From contig JAGZSF010000010.1 of assembly GCA_018381235.1 (NCBI GenBank), positions 1 through 64,000 on the forward strand: DNA of 64,000 nt, in the 5' to 3' direction. The notes under the pieces are model-generated. The model made no database searches. It was given only the letters and a program-made list of their open reading frames with translations, and was not told the origin of the DNA. This DNA is from Collinsella sp. GTDB lineage: Bacteria; Actinomycetota; Coriobacteriia; Coriobacteriales; Coriobacteriaceae. Both the position numbers and the translations under genes were made by a program. Of this stretch, positions 27,727-35,905 are shown one piece after another (the stretch's first letter is position 1; the number at the start of each line of letters is the position of its first letter).

Positions 27727-27763
27727 AACTAAAACGCTCCCCAGGATTCGGTCCCAGGGAGCG
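27727..27763 (-). terminator. Terminator between greA and lysS
   Basis: Stem CGCTCCC/GGGAGCG followed on the minus strand by TTTTAGTTT. The T-tract ends about a dozen bases before the lysS ribosome site, so it ends greA transcripts or attenuates lysS. Confidence 0.75.
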
Positions 27764-27791
27764 AAAACATACCTTTACGCGGGACCGTGGT

Positions 27792-28262
27792 CTAGCGTGC
27801 GATCTTGGCGATGGTGTAGACGCGAGTCTTGCCGGAAGGCGTAACGACCTCGACGGAGTCGCCCTCGCCGTGACCGATGATGGCGTGACCGACCGGAGAC
27901 TCGTTGGAGATCTTGTGCTCGAGCGAGTTGGTCTCGGTGGTACCGACAAGCGTGACCTCCATGACCTCACCGTTGGGATCAATCAGCGAAACGGTGGAAC
28001 CGATGGAGACGGTCAGGTCGCCCGTGGTGGCAGCAACCTGAGCGTTGGCGAGGATGGCCTGGATCTCGGCAATACGAGCGGCGTTCTGGGCCTGCTTGTC
28101 CTTAGCGGCGTCGTACTCGGAGTTCTCCGAAAGGTCGCCGAACGCGCGGGCTTCCTTGATGTCCTCGACGATCTCCTTGGCGTAATCGCCCTCACGCCAA
28201 GCGAGCTCCTCGACGAGCTTCTGGCGGCCCTCAGCGGTCAGTACGATCTGGCTTGCGTCCAT
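27792..28262 (-). CDS. greA: Transcription elongation factor GreA
   Basis: 156 residues. It binds the RNA polymerase secondary channel and stimulates cleavage of backtracked RNA. The N-terminal coiled coil carries the acidic tip DLSENSEYDAAKD (~residues 42-54), and the FKBP-like C-terminal domain includes ISNESPVGHAIIGH. The ATG at 28262 follows GGGGAGAT; ten upstream codons in frame lack family similarity. It is separated from lysS by a terminator and from tatA by another. Confidence 0.95.
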   Translation of the reverse strand: MDASQIVLTAEGRQKLVEELAWREGDYAKEIVEDIKEARAFGDLSENSEYDAAKDKQAQNAARIAEIQAILANAQVAATTGDLTVSIGSTVSLIDPNGEVMEVTLVGTTETNSLEHKISNESPVGHAIIGHGEGDSVEVVTPSGKTRVYTIAKIAR

Positions 28263-28307
28263 ACGGATATCTCCCCAACTCTGATCAAACAATCAACTGT
28301 CAACAAA

Positions 28308-28343
28308 ACGAAAAAGACCGGCTAGCCTGCGGGCAAGCCGGTC
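28308..28343 (-). terminator. Terminator of tatA
   Basis: Stem GACCGGCT/AGCCGGTC followed on the minus strand by TTTTTCGTTTTG, 26 bases past the tatA stop. Confidence 0.85.
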
Positions 28344-28368
28344 AGGTGCTCACCCCAAAGGGATGGGA

Positions 28369-28644
28369 CTACTCTGCGTCCGCGTCGCTGTCCTCTGCCT
28401 GCTTCTTCTTGGCAGCAGCGAGCTTGGCCTCGAGCTCAGCGATCTCCTTGTCCTCCTCGGACTGCTCGACCACGACCTCCTCGGCCTGCTTGGTCTCGGC
28501 CTTATCGTCGCCCTCCATACCCTCGCGGATATTCTTGACAGTAGAGCCGAGGGACTTGCCGAGCTTCGGCAGGTTCTTGGGCCCGAAGATAATCAGGACA
28601 ACGACGAGAATAATGATGAGCTCAGGAGCCCTCAGTCCAAACAT
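28369..28644 (-). CDS. tatA: Twin-arginine translocase subunit TatA
   Basis: 91 residues. A single N-terminal helix (ELIIILVVVLIIF) is followed by the conserved FGPKNLPKLGKSLG hinge and amphipathic helix, then a charged tail of Glu, Ala and Lys. TatA oligomers form the pore for folded Tat substrates. No tatC is adjacent. The ATG at 28644 follows GGAGG. Confidence 0.9.
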   Translation of the reverse strand: MFGLRAPELIIILVVVLIIFGPKNLPKLGKSLGSTVKNIREGMEGDDKAETKQAEEVVVEQSEEDKEIAELEAKLAAAKKKQAEDSDADAE

Positions 28645-28683
28645 GTAGACCTCCACAATACAGCGAGACAAGCTCGAATGAGT

Positions 28684-28704
28684 ATACCGCGGGTATCGCG
28701 GTAT
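28684..28704. promoter_or_regulatory. Palindrome upstream of tatA
   Basis: ATACCGCG and CGCGGTAT separated by 5 bases, 40-60 bases before the tatA start. A possible operator; nothing else supports it. Confidence 0.35.
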
Positions 28705-28716
28705 CACAACACTAGC

Positions 28717-28745
28717 TAAAAAAAGGGACCGCAAGAAGCGGTCCC
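28717..28745 (-). terminator. Terminator of tRNA-Pro
   Basis: Stem GGGACCGC/GCGGTCCC followed by a run of T on the minus strand, 12 bases past the tRNA. Confidence 0.85.
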
Positions 28746-28756
28746 TCCTCATGCTC

Positions 28757-28833
28757 TGGTCGGGTTGACTGGATTTGAACCAGCGACCCCTGCGTCCCGA
28801 ACGCAGTGCTCTACCAAACTGAGCCACAACCCG
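28757..28833 (-). tRNA. tRNA-Pro (anticodon CGG)
   Basis: Acceptor stem CGGGTTG/CAACCCG, anticodon arm CTGCG-TTCGGGA-CGCAG, T loop TTCAAAT, and an encoded CCA. It has its own terminator. Confidence 0.93.
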
Positions 28834-28882
28834 TTAGCTCGACTATAGTAACAAAGATTTTCGCCGCGTGCTAGAGAAATTT

Positions 28883-29779
28883 TTATTTCTTTGGCGTGTC
28901 GATTTGGACCGTGTTGGGAATAAGCTCAGTCGCGCAGGCCCACCAGCCATTTTGCTGGGCAGCATCGGCAAGCCTTTCGGCCGCGGCGGCAGTGTCGCAA
29001 ATGGCAAACGAGCAGGCACCCGATCCGCACACATCTACAGCAACGGTGCCGTCCTGTTTACGCAGCCAATCGAGAACCGTTTGAATCTGCGGCTCCATCT
29101 GTGCGGAAATGACACCCAGGTTGTTATGGATGAGCGCATATGCCGTCTCGGCATCACCGGCACGCAAGGCAGAAGCCATCGCGCCGGGCTTGTCCGCAGG
29201 CACCGGGGCCTCGTCAAAACGTCGATAGGCTTCAATTGTTGAAACGCTTGCCTTCCGCGGCTTAACCAGCACGACGGGTGTCGCGGGTAGTGCGGGATAC
29301 TCGGTTGCCAGCACGTCTCCCCCACCCACGTAAAACGCAGGGCTCGCGTGCAAAAAGAACGGGACGTCGGCACCAATGCCCCGCGCAATGTCATCGAGCG
29401 CTGGGTCGGTGCGATCAATGCCCCAGAGCTTCGCCAAGGCGACAATGACCGCGGCAGCATCCGTCGAGGGGCCGCCCAAACCTGCGCACAATGGAATGCG
29501 CTTCTCAATCGTCACGCAGATGTTTGCCTCGCGACCATAATGCTCGGCCATAGCAACCGCAGCCCGATACGCCGTATTCTTTTGCATGGGAAAATCTGAT
29601 GCTGGAACCGTCTGGACGGTCAGCGCCTGCGCCGGCGTGACCGTCACGGTATCGGAAAGACCGACGGCTGCCATCAGGGAATCGACCCTGTGGTAGCCGC
29701 GGTCATCGCGCTCGGTATGAACCCCCAGGTAGAGGTTAATCTTTGCCGGCGCGGAAAGAGTCAGGGACCGATCGGTCAC
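28883..29779 (-). CDS. ispE: 4-diphosphocytidyl-2-C-methyl-D-erythritol kinase
   Basis: 298-residue GHMP kinase that phosphorylates CDP-methylerythritol, the step between IspD and IspF. APAKINLYLGVH is at the N-terminus, the ATP loop PLCAGLGGPSTDAAAV is near residue 95, and CGSGACSFAI is near residue 245. The start is a GTG with GAGGAG inside the end of veg. The gene follows veg, as in Bacillus subtilis. Confidence 0.94.
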   Translation of the reverse strand: MTDRSLTLSAPAKINLYLGVHTERDDRGYHRVDSLMAAVGLSDTVTVTPAQALTVQTVPASDFPMQKNTAYRAAVAMAEHYGREANICVTIEKRIPLCAGLGGPSTDAAAVIVALAKLWGIDRTDPALDDIARGIGADVPFFLHASPAFYVGGGDVLATEYPALPATPVVLVKPRKASVSTIEAYRRFDEAPVPADKPGAMASALRAGDAETAYALIHNNLGVISAQMEPQIQTVLDWLRKQDGTVAVDVCGSGACSFAICDTAAAAERLADAAQQNGWWACATELIPNTVQIDTPKK

Positions 29780-29781
29780 CG

Positions 29782-30078
29782 TTAATGCTCCTCGAGCTGA
29801 TTGCCGAGCGGGGTAAAGATATGCTCGCCGCTCTCAGGGTCGAACAGCTCGACCTGACCGGTGAGGACATCGATATACTGGTAGGACTGACGCGACTTGC
29901 GGCCGCGGCGCTCGTCAACCTCGACGATAAAGACGGCGGGGTGGACGCTCTTGATGGTGCCCATGCGCTCGACGACGCGGGTGCGGCCCATGTTGGCCTT
30001 AACCTTGACGCGATCGCCCACCATATCGGTCAGCTTCTCGTGGATGTCGTCGACGTGATTGACTTCCATCTCTTCCAT
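29782..30078 (-). CDS. veg: Veg family protein
   Basis: 98-residue small beta-rich protein of the Veg family, which in Bacillus subtilis stimulates biofilm matrix genes by an incompletely known route. The core NHVDDIHEKLTDMVGDRVKV begins at ~residue 6, followed by RTRVVERMGTIKSVHPAVFI. The ATG at 30078 is chosen because GGAGG lies 8 bases upstream; an upstream in-frame ATG has no good ribosome site. It is longer than the 86-residue Bacillus protein owing to a C-terminal acidic end. Co-transcribed with ispE. Confidence 0.8.
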   Translation of the reverse strand: MEEMEVNHVDDIHEKLTDMVGDRVKVKANMGRTRVVERMGTIKSVHPAVFIVEVDERRGRKSRQSYQYIDVLTGQVELFDPESGEHIFTPLGNQLEEH

Positions 30079-30233
30079 GAACAGGGCCTCCAGAAGGTGC
30101 AATTCAAAAAGGGGATAATACCCCTAAGATAGACAAAACTCTAATACTATAGCACCCTGCTGCCGCCATACGCAAGTAGCTAAATAAGCCCCGTCCCAAA
30201 TACGTACCAGACGACAATCTCGCATGACCAGTT

Positions 30234-30261
30234 GTTACGCGGTTTGGTAAAACCGCGTAAC
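30234..30261. terminator. Hairpin at the end of dtd
   Basis: A perfect 12-bp stem GTTACGCGGTTT/AAACCGCGTAAC with a 4-base loop starts directly after the dtd stop codon. No T-run follows, so it may stabilise the 3' end rather than terminate. Confidence 0.5.
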
Positions 30262-30708
30262 CTAAAGGTTGTCGGTGTCCAGGACGATGGTGAATGGACC
30301 GTCGTTGACCAAGTCGACTTTCATATCGGCGCCGAAAATACCATGTGCTACGTGCTCGACGTCTTGGCGAACGAGCGTCAGGAAGTACTCGTAGAGCTCG
30401 TTGGCGACATCGGGGGCGCCAGCATCCGTAAACGATGGACGGCGGCCGTGACGGCAATCGGCGAACAGCGTGAACTGCGACACCACGAGGACCTCGCCGT
30501 CGACATCGGCAAGTGCCAGGTTGGTCTTGCCGTTCTCGTCCTCGTTAATGCGCAAGCCCCGGAGCTTGCCCCACAGCTTATCGGCCTCGGCGCGCGTGTC
30601 GTCGTGGCCAACGCCCAGTAGCACCAGATAGCCGCGCCCAATTTTGCCCACGCACTCGCCGTCGACCGTCACGCCGGCGTTGAGCACGCGCTGCACCACC
30701 GCACGCAC
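30262..30708 (-). CDS. dtd: D-aminoacyl-tRNA deacylase
   Basis: 148 residues. It hydrolyses D-aminoacyl-tRNAs, protecting translation. Family motifs [23 protein letters not shown] (~residue 78) and [11 protein letters not shown] at the end (Gly-cisPro-type NxGP) are visible. A GTG start lies 3 bases after the rdgB stop, with GAGGAG within rdgB, so the genes are coupled. Confidence 0.93.
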   Translation of the reverse strand: MRAVVQRVLNAGVTVDGECVGKIGRGYLVLLGVGHDDTRAEADKLWGKLRGLRINEDENGKTNLALADVDGEVLVVSQFTLFADCRHGRRPSFTDAGAPDVANELYEYFLTLVRQDVEHVAHGIFGADMKVDLVNDGPFTIVLDTDNL

Positions 30709-30711
30709 GGC

Positions 30712-31353
30712 CTACTCCTCGCCCGTCAGTTTGGCGGATAGGTGCTCGAGCGCATGGAATCGATGGCTGATGGCGTTCTTCTCGTCCGCCGTCAGCTCGG
30801 CCATGGTCTTGCCCGGCGTGTCGACCGGCAGGAACAGCGGGTCGTAGCCAAAGCCGTGATCGCCGCGGCCCTCATGTGCGATAACGCCCTCGCAGGCGCC
30901 CTCACCATAGGTGACCAAACCGTCCGTGTCGATGAGCGCGACGACGCTCATAAAGCGCGCAGTGCGGTCCTCGTCGGCCACGCCCTCCAGATTCACGAGC
31001 AGTTTGGCATTGTTGGCGGCATCGTCGCCGTGAACGCCCGCGTAGCGCGCGCTATACACACCGGGCTCACCGTCCAGCGCGTCGACGACCAGGCCCGAAT
31101 CGTCGGCAATGGCCATAAGGCCCGTCTCCTCCACCGCAGCCTGGGCCTTGATGATGGCGTTCTCCAAAAACGTCGTGCCGTTTTCCTCGGGGTCCTCAAA
31201 ATCGCCCAGCTGGCCGAGCGCCACAAAGCGAACCTCGGGCATAACCTTGCCCAAAATGGCCTCGATCTCGGTGAGCTTATGGGCGTTGCCCGTTGCCACG
31301 ACGATGGTCGCCGCCGGGTCGAGGGTGTCGATGTCAATCTTCTCAAGTGCCAT
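30712..31353 (-). CDS. rdgB: XTP/dITP diphosphatase (RdgB/HAM1)
   Basis: 213 residues. It hydrolyses deaminated purine triphosphates (XTP, ITP, dITP) to monophosphates and removes them from nucleotide pools. VVATGNAHKLTEIEAIL is near the N-terminus, ADDSGLVVDALDGEPGVYSA is near residue 75, and GFGYDPLFLP near residue 165. It is transcribed with dtd, and rph lies upstream beyond a hairpin repeat. Confidence 0.94.
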   Translation of the reverse strand: MALEKIDIDTLDPAATIVVATGNAHKLTEIEAILGKVMPEVRFVALGQLGDFEDPEENGTTFLENAIIKAQAAVEETGLMAIADDSGLVVDALDGEPGVYSARYAGVHGDDAANNAKLLVNLEGVADEDRTARFMSVVALIDTDGLVTYGEGACEGVIAHEGRGDHGFGYDPLFLPVDTPGKTMAELTADEKNAISHRFHALEHLSAKLTGEE

Positions 31354-31446
31354 GAGTGGTCTCCTTGTCCGTATAGCAATGCCGTGTTGAGGACGACGAG
31401 GTCTCGGCCTCTCCTCCTCTTAATCAGCGGCAGTCTTATACTTCGG

Positions 31447-31500
31447 CGTTTCCGCAGATAAAACCTGCCAAAATAAACCTGTCCCTTTTTGGCAGGTTAG
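31447..31500. repeat. Repeat A, GGGACAGG hairpin after rph
   Basis: CGCAGATAAAACCTGCC precedes a hairpin with arms AACCTGCC/GGCAGGTT and a loop containing AACCTGTCCC. It starts at the rph stop codon. Nearly identical copies are at 56949-57002 and, inverted, at 61824-61876. Confidence 0.85.
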
Positions 31501-32222
31501 GCGAGGACTTGGCGCTGGAGCTCGATGAGCTCGGCAATGCCCTTGTCGCCCAAATCGAGCAGGGAATTGAGGCGCTTGCGGTCGAAGGGCGCCTGCTCGC
31601 CAGTGCCCTGAAGCTCGATCATCTCACCGGTATCGGTGGCGACAAGGTTCATGTCGACCTCGGCGTGACTGTCCTCGGAATAATCCAGGTCGAGCAGGGT
31701 GTTGCCGTCGACAACGCCCATGGAAATCGCGGCGACCTGGCCCGTGAGCGGGATGCGCTCGAGCTTACCCGCCTCGACCCACATGGCAAGGGCGCCGTGC
31801 AGCGCCACCCAGGCGCCGGTAATGCTCGCCGTTCGCGTGCCGCCGTCTGCCTGAATCACGTCGCAGTCGACGGTAACGGTGTACTCGCCGAGTGCCTTCA
31901 TGTTGACGACGGTACGCAGGCTGCGGCCGATCAGGCGCTCGATCTCCATGGAGCGGCCCTTGCGGTTGGCATGCTCGCGCTTGCAGCGCTTGCCGGTCGA
32001 TGCCGGCAGCATGGCGTACTCCGCCGTTACCCAACCGGCCTTGGCGCCCTTGCGCCAGCCCGGCACGCCCTCCTCGATGGTGGCGGCGCACAGCACGTGC
32101 GTATCGCCAAACTCGGCCAGGCACGAACCGTGGGCGTGCTTCATGACGCCGCGGGTAAGCTTGATGGGGCGCAGCTCATCGGCGGCGCGGCCGTTGGCGC
32201 GATTGACCTGCATATACTCCAT
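31497..32222 (-). CDS. rph: Ribonuclease PH
   Basis: 241-residue phosphorolytic 3'-5' exoribonuclease that trims tRNA 3' ends. Family motifs include TRGVMKHAHGSCLAEFGDTH, RKGRSMEIERLIGRSLR and DCDVIQADGGTRTASITGA. It is followed by rdgB, as in many bacteria (rph-rdgB), but separated from it by repeat A, which touches its stop codon. Confidence 0.94.
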   Translation of the reverse strand: MEYMQVNRANGRAADELRPIKLTRGVMKHAHGSCLAEFGDTHVLCAATIEEGVPGWRKGAKAGWVTAEYAMLPASTGKRCKREHANRKGRSMEIERLIGRSLRTVVNMKALGEYTVTVDCDVIQADGGTRTASITGAWVALHGALAMWVEAGKLERIPLTGQVAAISMGVVDGNTLLDLDYSEDSHAEVDMNLVATDTGEMIELQGTGEQAPFDRKRLNSLLDLGDKGIAELIELQRQVLA

Positions 32223-32276
32223 AGAAATATCCTTTCGGCAAAAGATGTGGCGAAGGCTTTGGCGGCTGCCTTACAT

Positions 32277-33161
32277 CTATTTCAGCTCATCGATATCGAT
32301 GTGTTCGATGCTCTTGAGCGGCTGACCAAAGATAAAGCTGCCCGCCACCGCAAACTCGGCAATGTTATCGGCCGTCGTGGCAAAACGATGCTGCGGCTCG
32401 GCGGCGTCGCCCGCCAGCTGCTCGCGGCGCGTGAGGATATCGGTCAGCTCGCGCGTGGTCTCCTCGGCGGAACTCACGACGCGCACCCCAGGCCCCAGCG
32501 CATGCCGGATAGGTCCCACCAACAGCGGAAAATGCGTACAGCCGAGCACCACGGTATCGATACCGTGGTCGCGCAGCGGCTCAACCGTGGCACCCACCAG
32601 CGCACGCACGGCAGGCGTATCGAAGATGTCCTCGTTCTCAAGCCACTGTTCCTGCAGATGTGCACCCGAGGCAAGCTCGTGTTCGACAACCTCGACAAAG
32701 CTCGAGGCAGGACAGCCGTATACATCGACGCCGGCATCTAGATCCTGAATGGCGCGCGTGTAGGCGCCCGAGCGAATGGTGAGGTTGGTGGCGAGCACGC
32801 CCACACGACGCGAACGGGTGCTGTTGATTGCCGCACGGGCACCCGGCGCGATCACGCCGATCACGGGAACGTCGAGCACCTGCTGGGCCAGACGCAAGGC
32901 CGCAGCGGTCGCCGTGTTGCAGGCGATGACCATAATCTTGACGTCGTGCTTCGAAAGCCAACGACCCGCCTGCAACGCAAATGAGCGCACCTCATCCTCG
33001 GTGCGCGTGCCGTAGGGGCAGCGCTTGGTGTCGCCAAAGTAGTAGACGGACTCGTGCGGCAGCGCCGTCGCGATGGCGCGCGCAACCGTCAGACCGCCCA
33101 AACCAGAATCGAACACGCCAATCGGGCGCGTGTCGCCTGCCGGATTCTCGATATCGGACAT
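32277..33161 (-). CDS. murI: Glutamate racemase
   Basis: 294 residues. It interconverts L- and D-glutamate for peptidoglycan. The catalytic cysteines are in IACNTATAA (~residue 82) and VLGCTHFPLL (~195). The N-terminal motif GVFDSGLGGLTV and the substrate-binding YFGDTKRCPYG are intact. It lies about 50 bases upstream of rph on the same strand. Confidence 0.94.
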   Translation of the reverse strand: MSDIENPAGDTRPIGVFDSGLGGLTVARAIATALPHESVYYFGDTKRCPYGTRTEDEVRSFALQAGRWLSKHDVKIMVIACNTATAAALRLAQQVLDVPVIGVIAPGARAAINSTRSRRVGVLATNLTIRSGAYTRAIQDLDAGVDVYGCPASSFVEVVEHELASGAHLQEQWLENEDIFDTPAVRALVGATVEPLRDHGIDTVVLGCTHFPLLVGPIRHALGPGVRVVSSAEETTRELTDILTRREQLAGDAAEPQHRFATTADNIAEFAVAGSFIFGQPLKSIEHIDIDELK

Positions 33162-33212
33162 TACCTCACCAGTCTCTCTCGAAAAGACATGTCCAAGTGC
33201 GGCGGCGCCGCG

Positions 33213-34124
33213 CTACGAACGCGCCGCGACCAGCAGCTCTGCCGTCGCCGCCCAACCGTCGACAATTTTGCCGCGCGTAACGAAAGCGTTCTCGCAAGCA
33301 GCCAGGAACTCGGGCGCGCCGGCGCTCGTCAGGCCATTCTCGACCAGGCAGAACGTGCCCACGTGATCGGCCATGTAGAAGTCGGACTCGGAATCGCCGA
33401 GCGCCAACGTCTCCTCGCGCTCGATCCCCAGGTGCTCGCAGAAGCGCGCAATGGCGACGCCTTTGTTGAGGCCCGCGGGGTTGATGTTGAAGGCGCGACC
33501 GTCCTCGACGCGATCGAGCTCGAGCGTCGTCGGCTTGGACAGATGAGTCAGATGGCCGTTGCAAGCCCAGATCAGACCGCAGCCGGCCTCGTCCAGGATG
33601 GCCTGGACCTCATCGTCGGGCACATTGCCGCGCATGCCGACGGTGACCTCACGGTATTTGTAGCCGGTCGACATGTCGTTGTGGTACTCGATCTTGTGCG
33701 GCCAGCGGGCAAGGATCTTCTCGCACACGCCGGTCTGCTCGATCACCTGGTGCGGCGTGAGGCCGCAGGCGGGGTCGTAAGGCATGTCACCGGTCAGATA
33801 CTCCCAATCGTTGGCTTTGAGGTCGTACATAACCAGACCGCCCATCTCACCAATGTAGGAGTTGAGGCCGAGCACGCGCGCGTCCTCGTGGATCATGGTA
33901 CGGTTGCGGCCCGAGGTGGGAACCACCTGAATACCAGCGCGAGCGAGCGCCACGACGGCCTCGACGAGTTTGGTCGAGGGGTTGCCGTCGTTGTCGCGCA
34001 GCACGCACGAGCCGGGTGCGAGCATCGTGGCATCCAGGTCGGTAAAGACGTACTTGACCTTGGCCAAACGCTCGCGCATCTCGCCCGAAAGCTCGGCAAC
34101 GGTCGGCAGGGTGTTGTGGGACAT
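33213..34124 (-). CDS. HAD-superfamily sugar phosphatase-like hydrolase
   Basis: 303 residues of the Cof/mannosyl-3-phosphoglycerate phosphatase type. The nucleophile motif FTDLDATML is near residue 27, the cap domain lies in the middle, and GDSESDFYMADHVG near residue 250 carries the metal-binding acids. The catalytic Asp-x-Asp is complete. The ATG at 34124 follows GGAGTAACC and is preferred over an upstream in-frame start at 34166. Substrate unknown. Confidence 0.8.
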   Translation of the reverse strand: MSHNTLPTVAELSGEMRERLAKVKYVFTDLDATMLAPGSCVLRDNDGNPSTKLVEAVVALARAGIQVVPTSGRNRTMIHEDARVLGLNSYIGEMGGLVMYDLKANDWEYLTGDMPYDPACGLTPHQVIEQTGVCEKILARWPHKIEYHNDMSTGYKYREVTVGMRGNVPDDEVQAILDEAGCGLIWACNGHLTHLSKPTTLELDRVEDGRAFNINPAGLNKGVAIARFCEHLGIEREETLALGDSESDFYMADHVGTFCLVENGLTSAGAPEFLAACENAFVTRGKIVDGWAATAELLVAARS

Positions 34125-34231
34125 GGTTACTCCGTTTACGTAGAAGGGTTTGGACTTGGACGGCATGTTTTGATTGAGGGAACACGCTTATGGCGACAGC
34201 GCACTCAGGGCGCCGCCGCCATCATGGTTCA

Positions 34232-35794
34232 TTAGTCAAACTGGGTAACATCGATTAGGCGATTGGCCAGCGAAAGGTCGCTCTCGACGGGCACGAACTC
34301 GTCGCCCACGTGCATGAGCTCCTCGTCACCCTTTGCCAGCAGCAAGACAATGGTGGGAGCATCGGGGTTGACGTACTCCTCGCGCGCCGCCTTGAACGCC
34401 GCATGCACGGCGGCTTCGCGGTCGAGGATGATCTTGTTCGGCGTATCGTCGGGAACATGCTCGGCAAGCTCGCGACAGACCTTCATCGGGTCTTCGTGAG
34501 CTGGATCCTCGTTGGCAAAGATCATCAGGTCGGAATACGGTGCGGCCTCACGCGGAAGCTGCTCGCGGCGCTCCTGCGCCTTGCCGCCGGCAGCACCAAA
34601 CACTGCGATGACCGGGCTAGCGGGAAACGCGCGCTTGACCGACGAGAAAAGCGAACGGAACGAAAGCTGGTTGTGCGCATAGTCGACAACGCAGATCACG
34701 CGGCCGTCCTTCGACTCCACGACCTCCATACGGCCCGGCACACGCAGTTTGGAGAGGCCCTTCTTGATGGCATCGATACCGATGCCGATCTCGCGCGCAG
34801 CGGCGATAGCGACCAGCGCGTTCTCCACGTTAAAGTCTCCCGCGATACCCAGCAGGATCTTCTCCCCCGCCTCGGACTCGTCGGCACACAGGCCATGCAA
34901 GTTGAACTCGATGCTAAAGCCGACCATGCGTACGTCGCTCGCCCACAGGCTTGCCTCGGGATGCTCGACGCCAACGGTCACCAAGCGCTCGGCCGTCGAC
35001 GCTGCCTCCAGCACACGGTCGGCCTCTTCGGTGCCCAGATTCACCACGGCGGTCTTTGCCTGGTCAAAGATCCTGAGTTTGCTCTCAAAATAATCCTCAA
35101 ACGTGGGGTGTTCAATCGGCGAGATGTGGTCGCGGCCGATGTTGAGGAAGCACGCCACGTCAAACGGCAGATTCTCGACGCGTTGGTACTTGAGCGCCTG
35201 GCTCGAGACCTCCATGACCATGGACTGGCGACCGGACGTGCGGCAGTTGGCGATATGGCGCCAGACCTCGGGGGCCTCGGGCGTAGTATTGGTGCTCTCA
35301 TAGCACTCGATGCCATCGTCGGTACTCACCGAGCCGATCATGCCGCAGGACTCGCCCGCCGCTTTGATAATCGACTGGAGCATAAAAGCGGCCGTGGTCT
35401 TTCCCTTGGTACCGGTGATGCCCACGATCTTAACGTCGTGGTCGGGGCGGTTGTAGACCTCCGGCGGCAACAGGGCCATGGCCGTGCGGACGCTATCCAC
35501 GACCAGCATCGCCGCGCCGCTCTCCTGCGCCAGCGGCTCCAGAGACTCGACCAGTGACTCCTCGCACACAAATGCGACGGCGCCCGCATCGAGCGCCATG
35601 CTCAAAAACACGGGCTTAAAGGCAGCACCTTTGCAGAAGAACACGTCACCTGCCGAGACCGTGCGCGAATCAAACGAGCAGCCGGTCACGGCACGCTCGT
35701 CAACCTGCTCTGATGCGCGCAGCTCGCCGCACACATCGAGAAGCTTGGCAAGCGTATCGACCGTGGTCACGGTCGCGGAATCCGAATGGTGCAT
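34232..35794 (-). CDS. murE: UDP-MurNAc-tripeptide synthetase MurE
   Basis: 520-residue ATP-dependent ligase that adds the third amino acid to UDP-MurNAc-L-Ala-D-Glu. The P-loop ITGTKGKTTAAF is near residue 127, the UDP-binding N-terminal domain is complete, and the C-terminal domain carries VFGAAGGKAQERR. At the specificity loop (~residue 425) the sequence is ANEDPAHEDP rather than the DNPR motif that reads meso-diaminopimelate. This resembles the DDPANDDP loop of lysine-adding enzymes, so a basic residue such as Lys or Orn is likely. Confidence 0.92.
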   Translation of the reverse strand: MHHSDSATVTTVDTLAKLLDVCGELRASEQVDERAVTGCSFDSRTVSAGDVFFCKGAAFKPVFLSMALDAGAVAFVCEESLVESLEPLAQESGAAMLVVDSVRTAMALLPPEVYNRPDHDVKIVGITGTKGKTTAAFMLQSIIKAAGESCGMIGSVSTDDGIECYESTNTTPEAPEVWRHIANCRTSGRQSMVMEVSSQALKYQRVENLPFDVACFLNIGRDHISPIEHPTFEDYFESKLRIFDQAKTAVVNLGTEEADRVLEAASTAERLVTVGVEHPEASLWASDVRMVGFSIEFNLHGLCADESEAGEKILLGIAGDFNVENALVAIAAAREIGIGIDAIKKGLSKLRVPGRMEVVESKDGRVICVVDYAHNQLSFRSLFSSVKRAFPASPVIAVFGAAGGKAQERREQLPREAAPYSDLMIFANEDPAHEDPMKVCRELAEHVPDDTPNKIILDREAAVHAAFKAAREEYVNPDAPTIVLLLAKGDEELMHVGDEFVPVESDLSLANRLIDVTQFD

Positions 35795-35855
35795 CTTTCA
35801 CCTTTCTCAGCCATTTGGCAGGGACGGTTTTATAGTAACTGAAACGCACCCACGC

Positions 35856-35881
35856 AAAAACGGCTCCCGGAGGAGCCGTTA
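35856..35881 (-). terminator. Terminator of asnB
   Basis: Stem AACGGCTCC/GGAGCCGTT followed by TTTTTGCG on the minus strand, 25 bases past asnB. Confidence 0.8.
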
Positions 35882-35905
35882 CGCGCAGGCGTTCGTCAGC
35901 CGAGG

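Noticed and set aside
27713..27791. T-box riboswitch before lysS
   Set aside because: The gap is too short and has no T-box core; it contains only the greA terminator.
25799..27844. A 681-residue plus-strand frame over lysS
   Set aside because: Antisense to a clear synthetase; no domain match.
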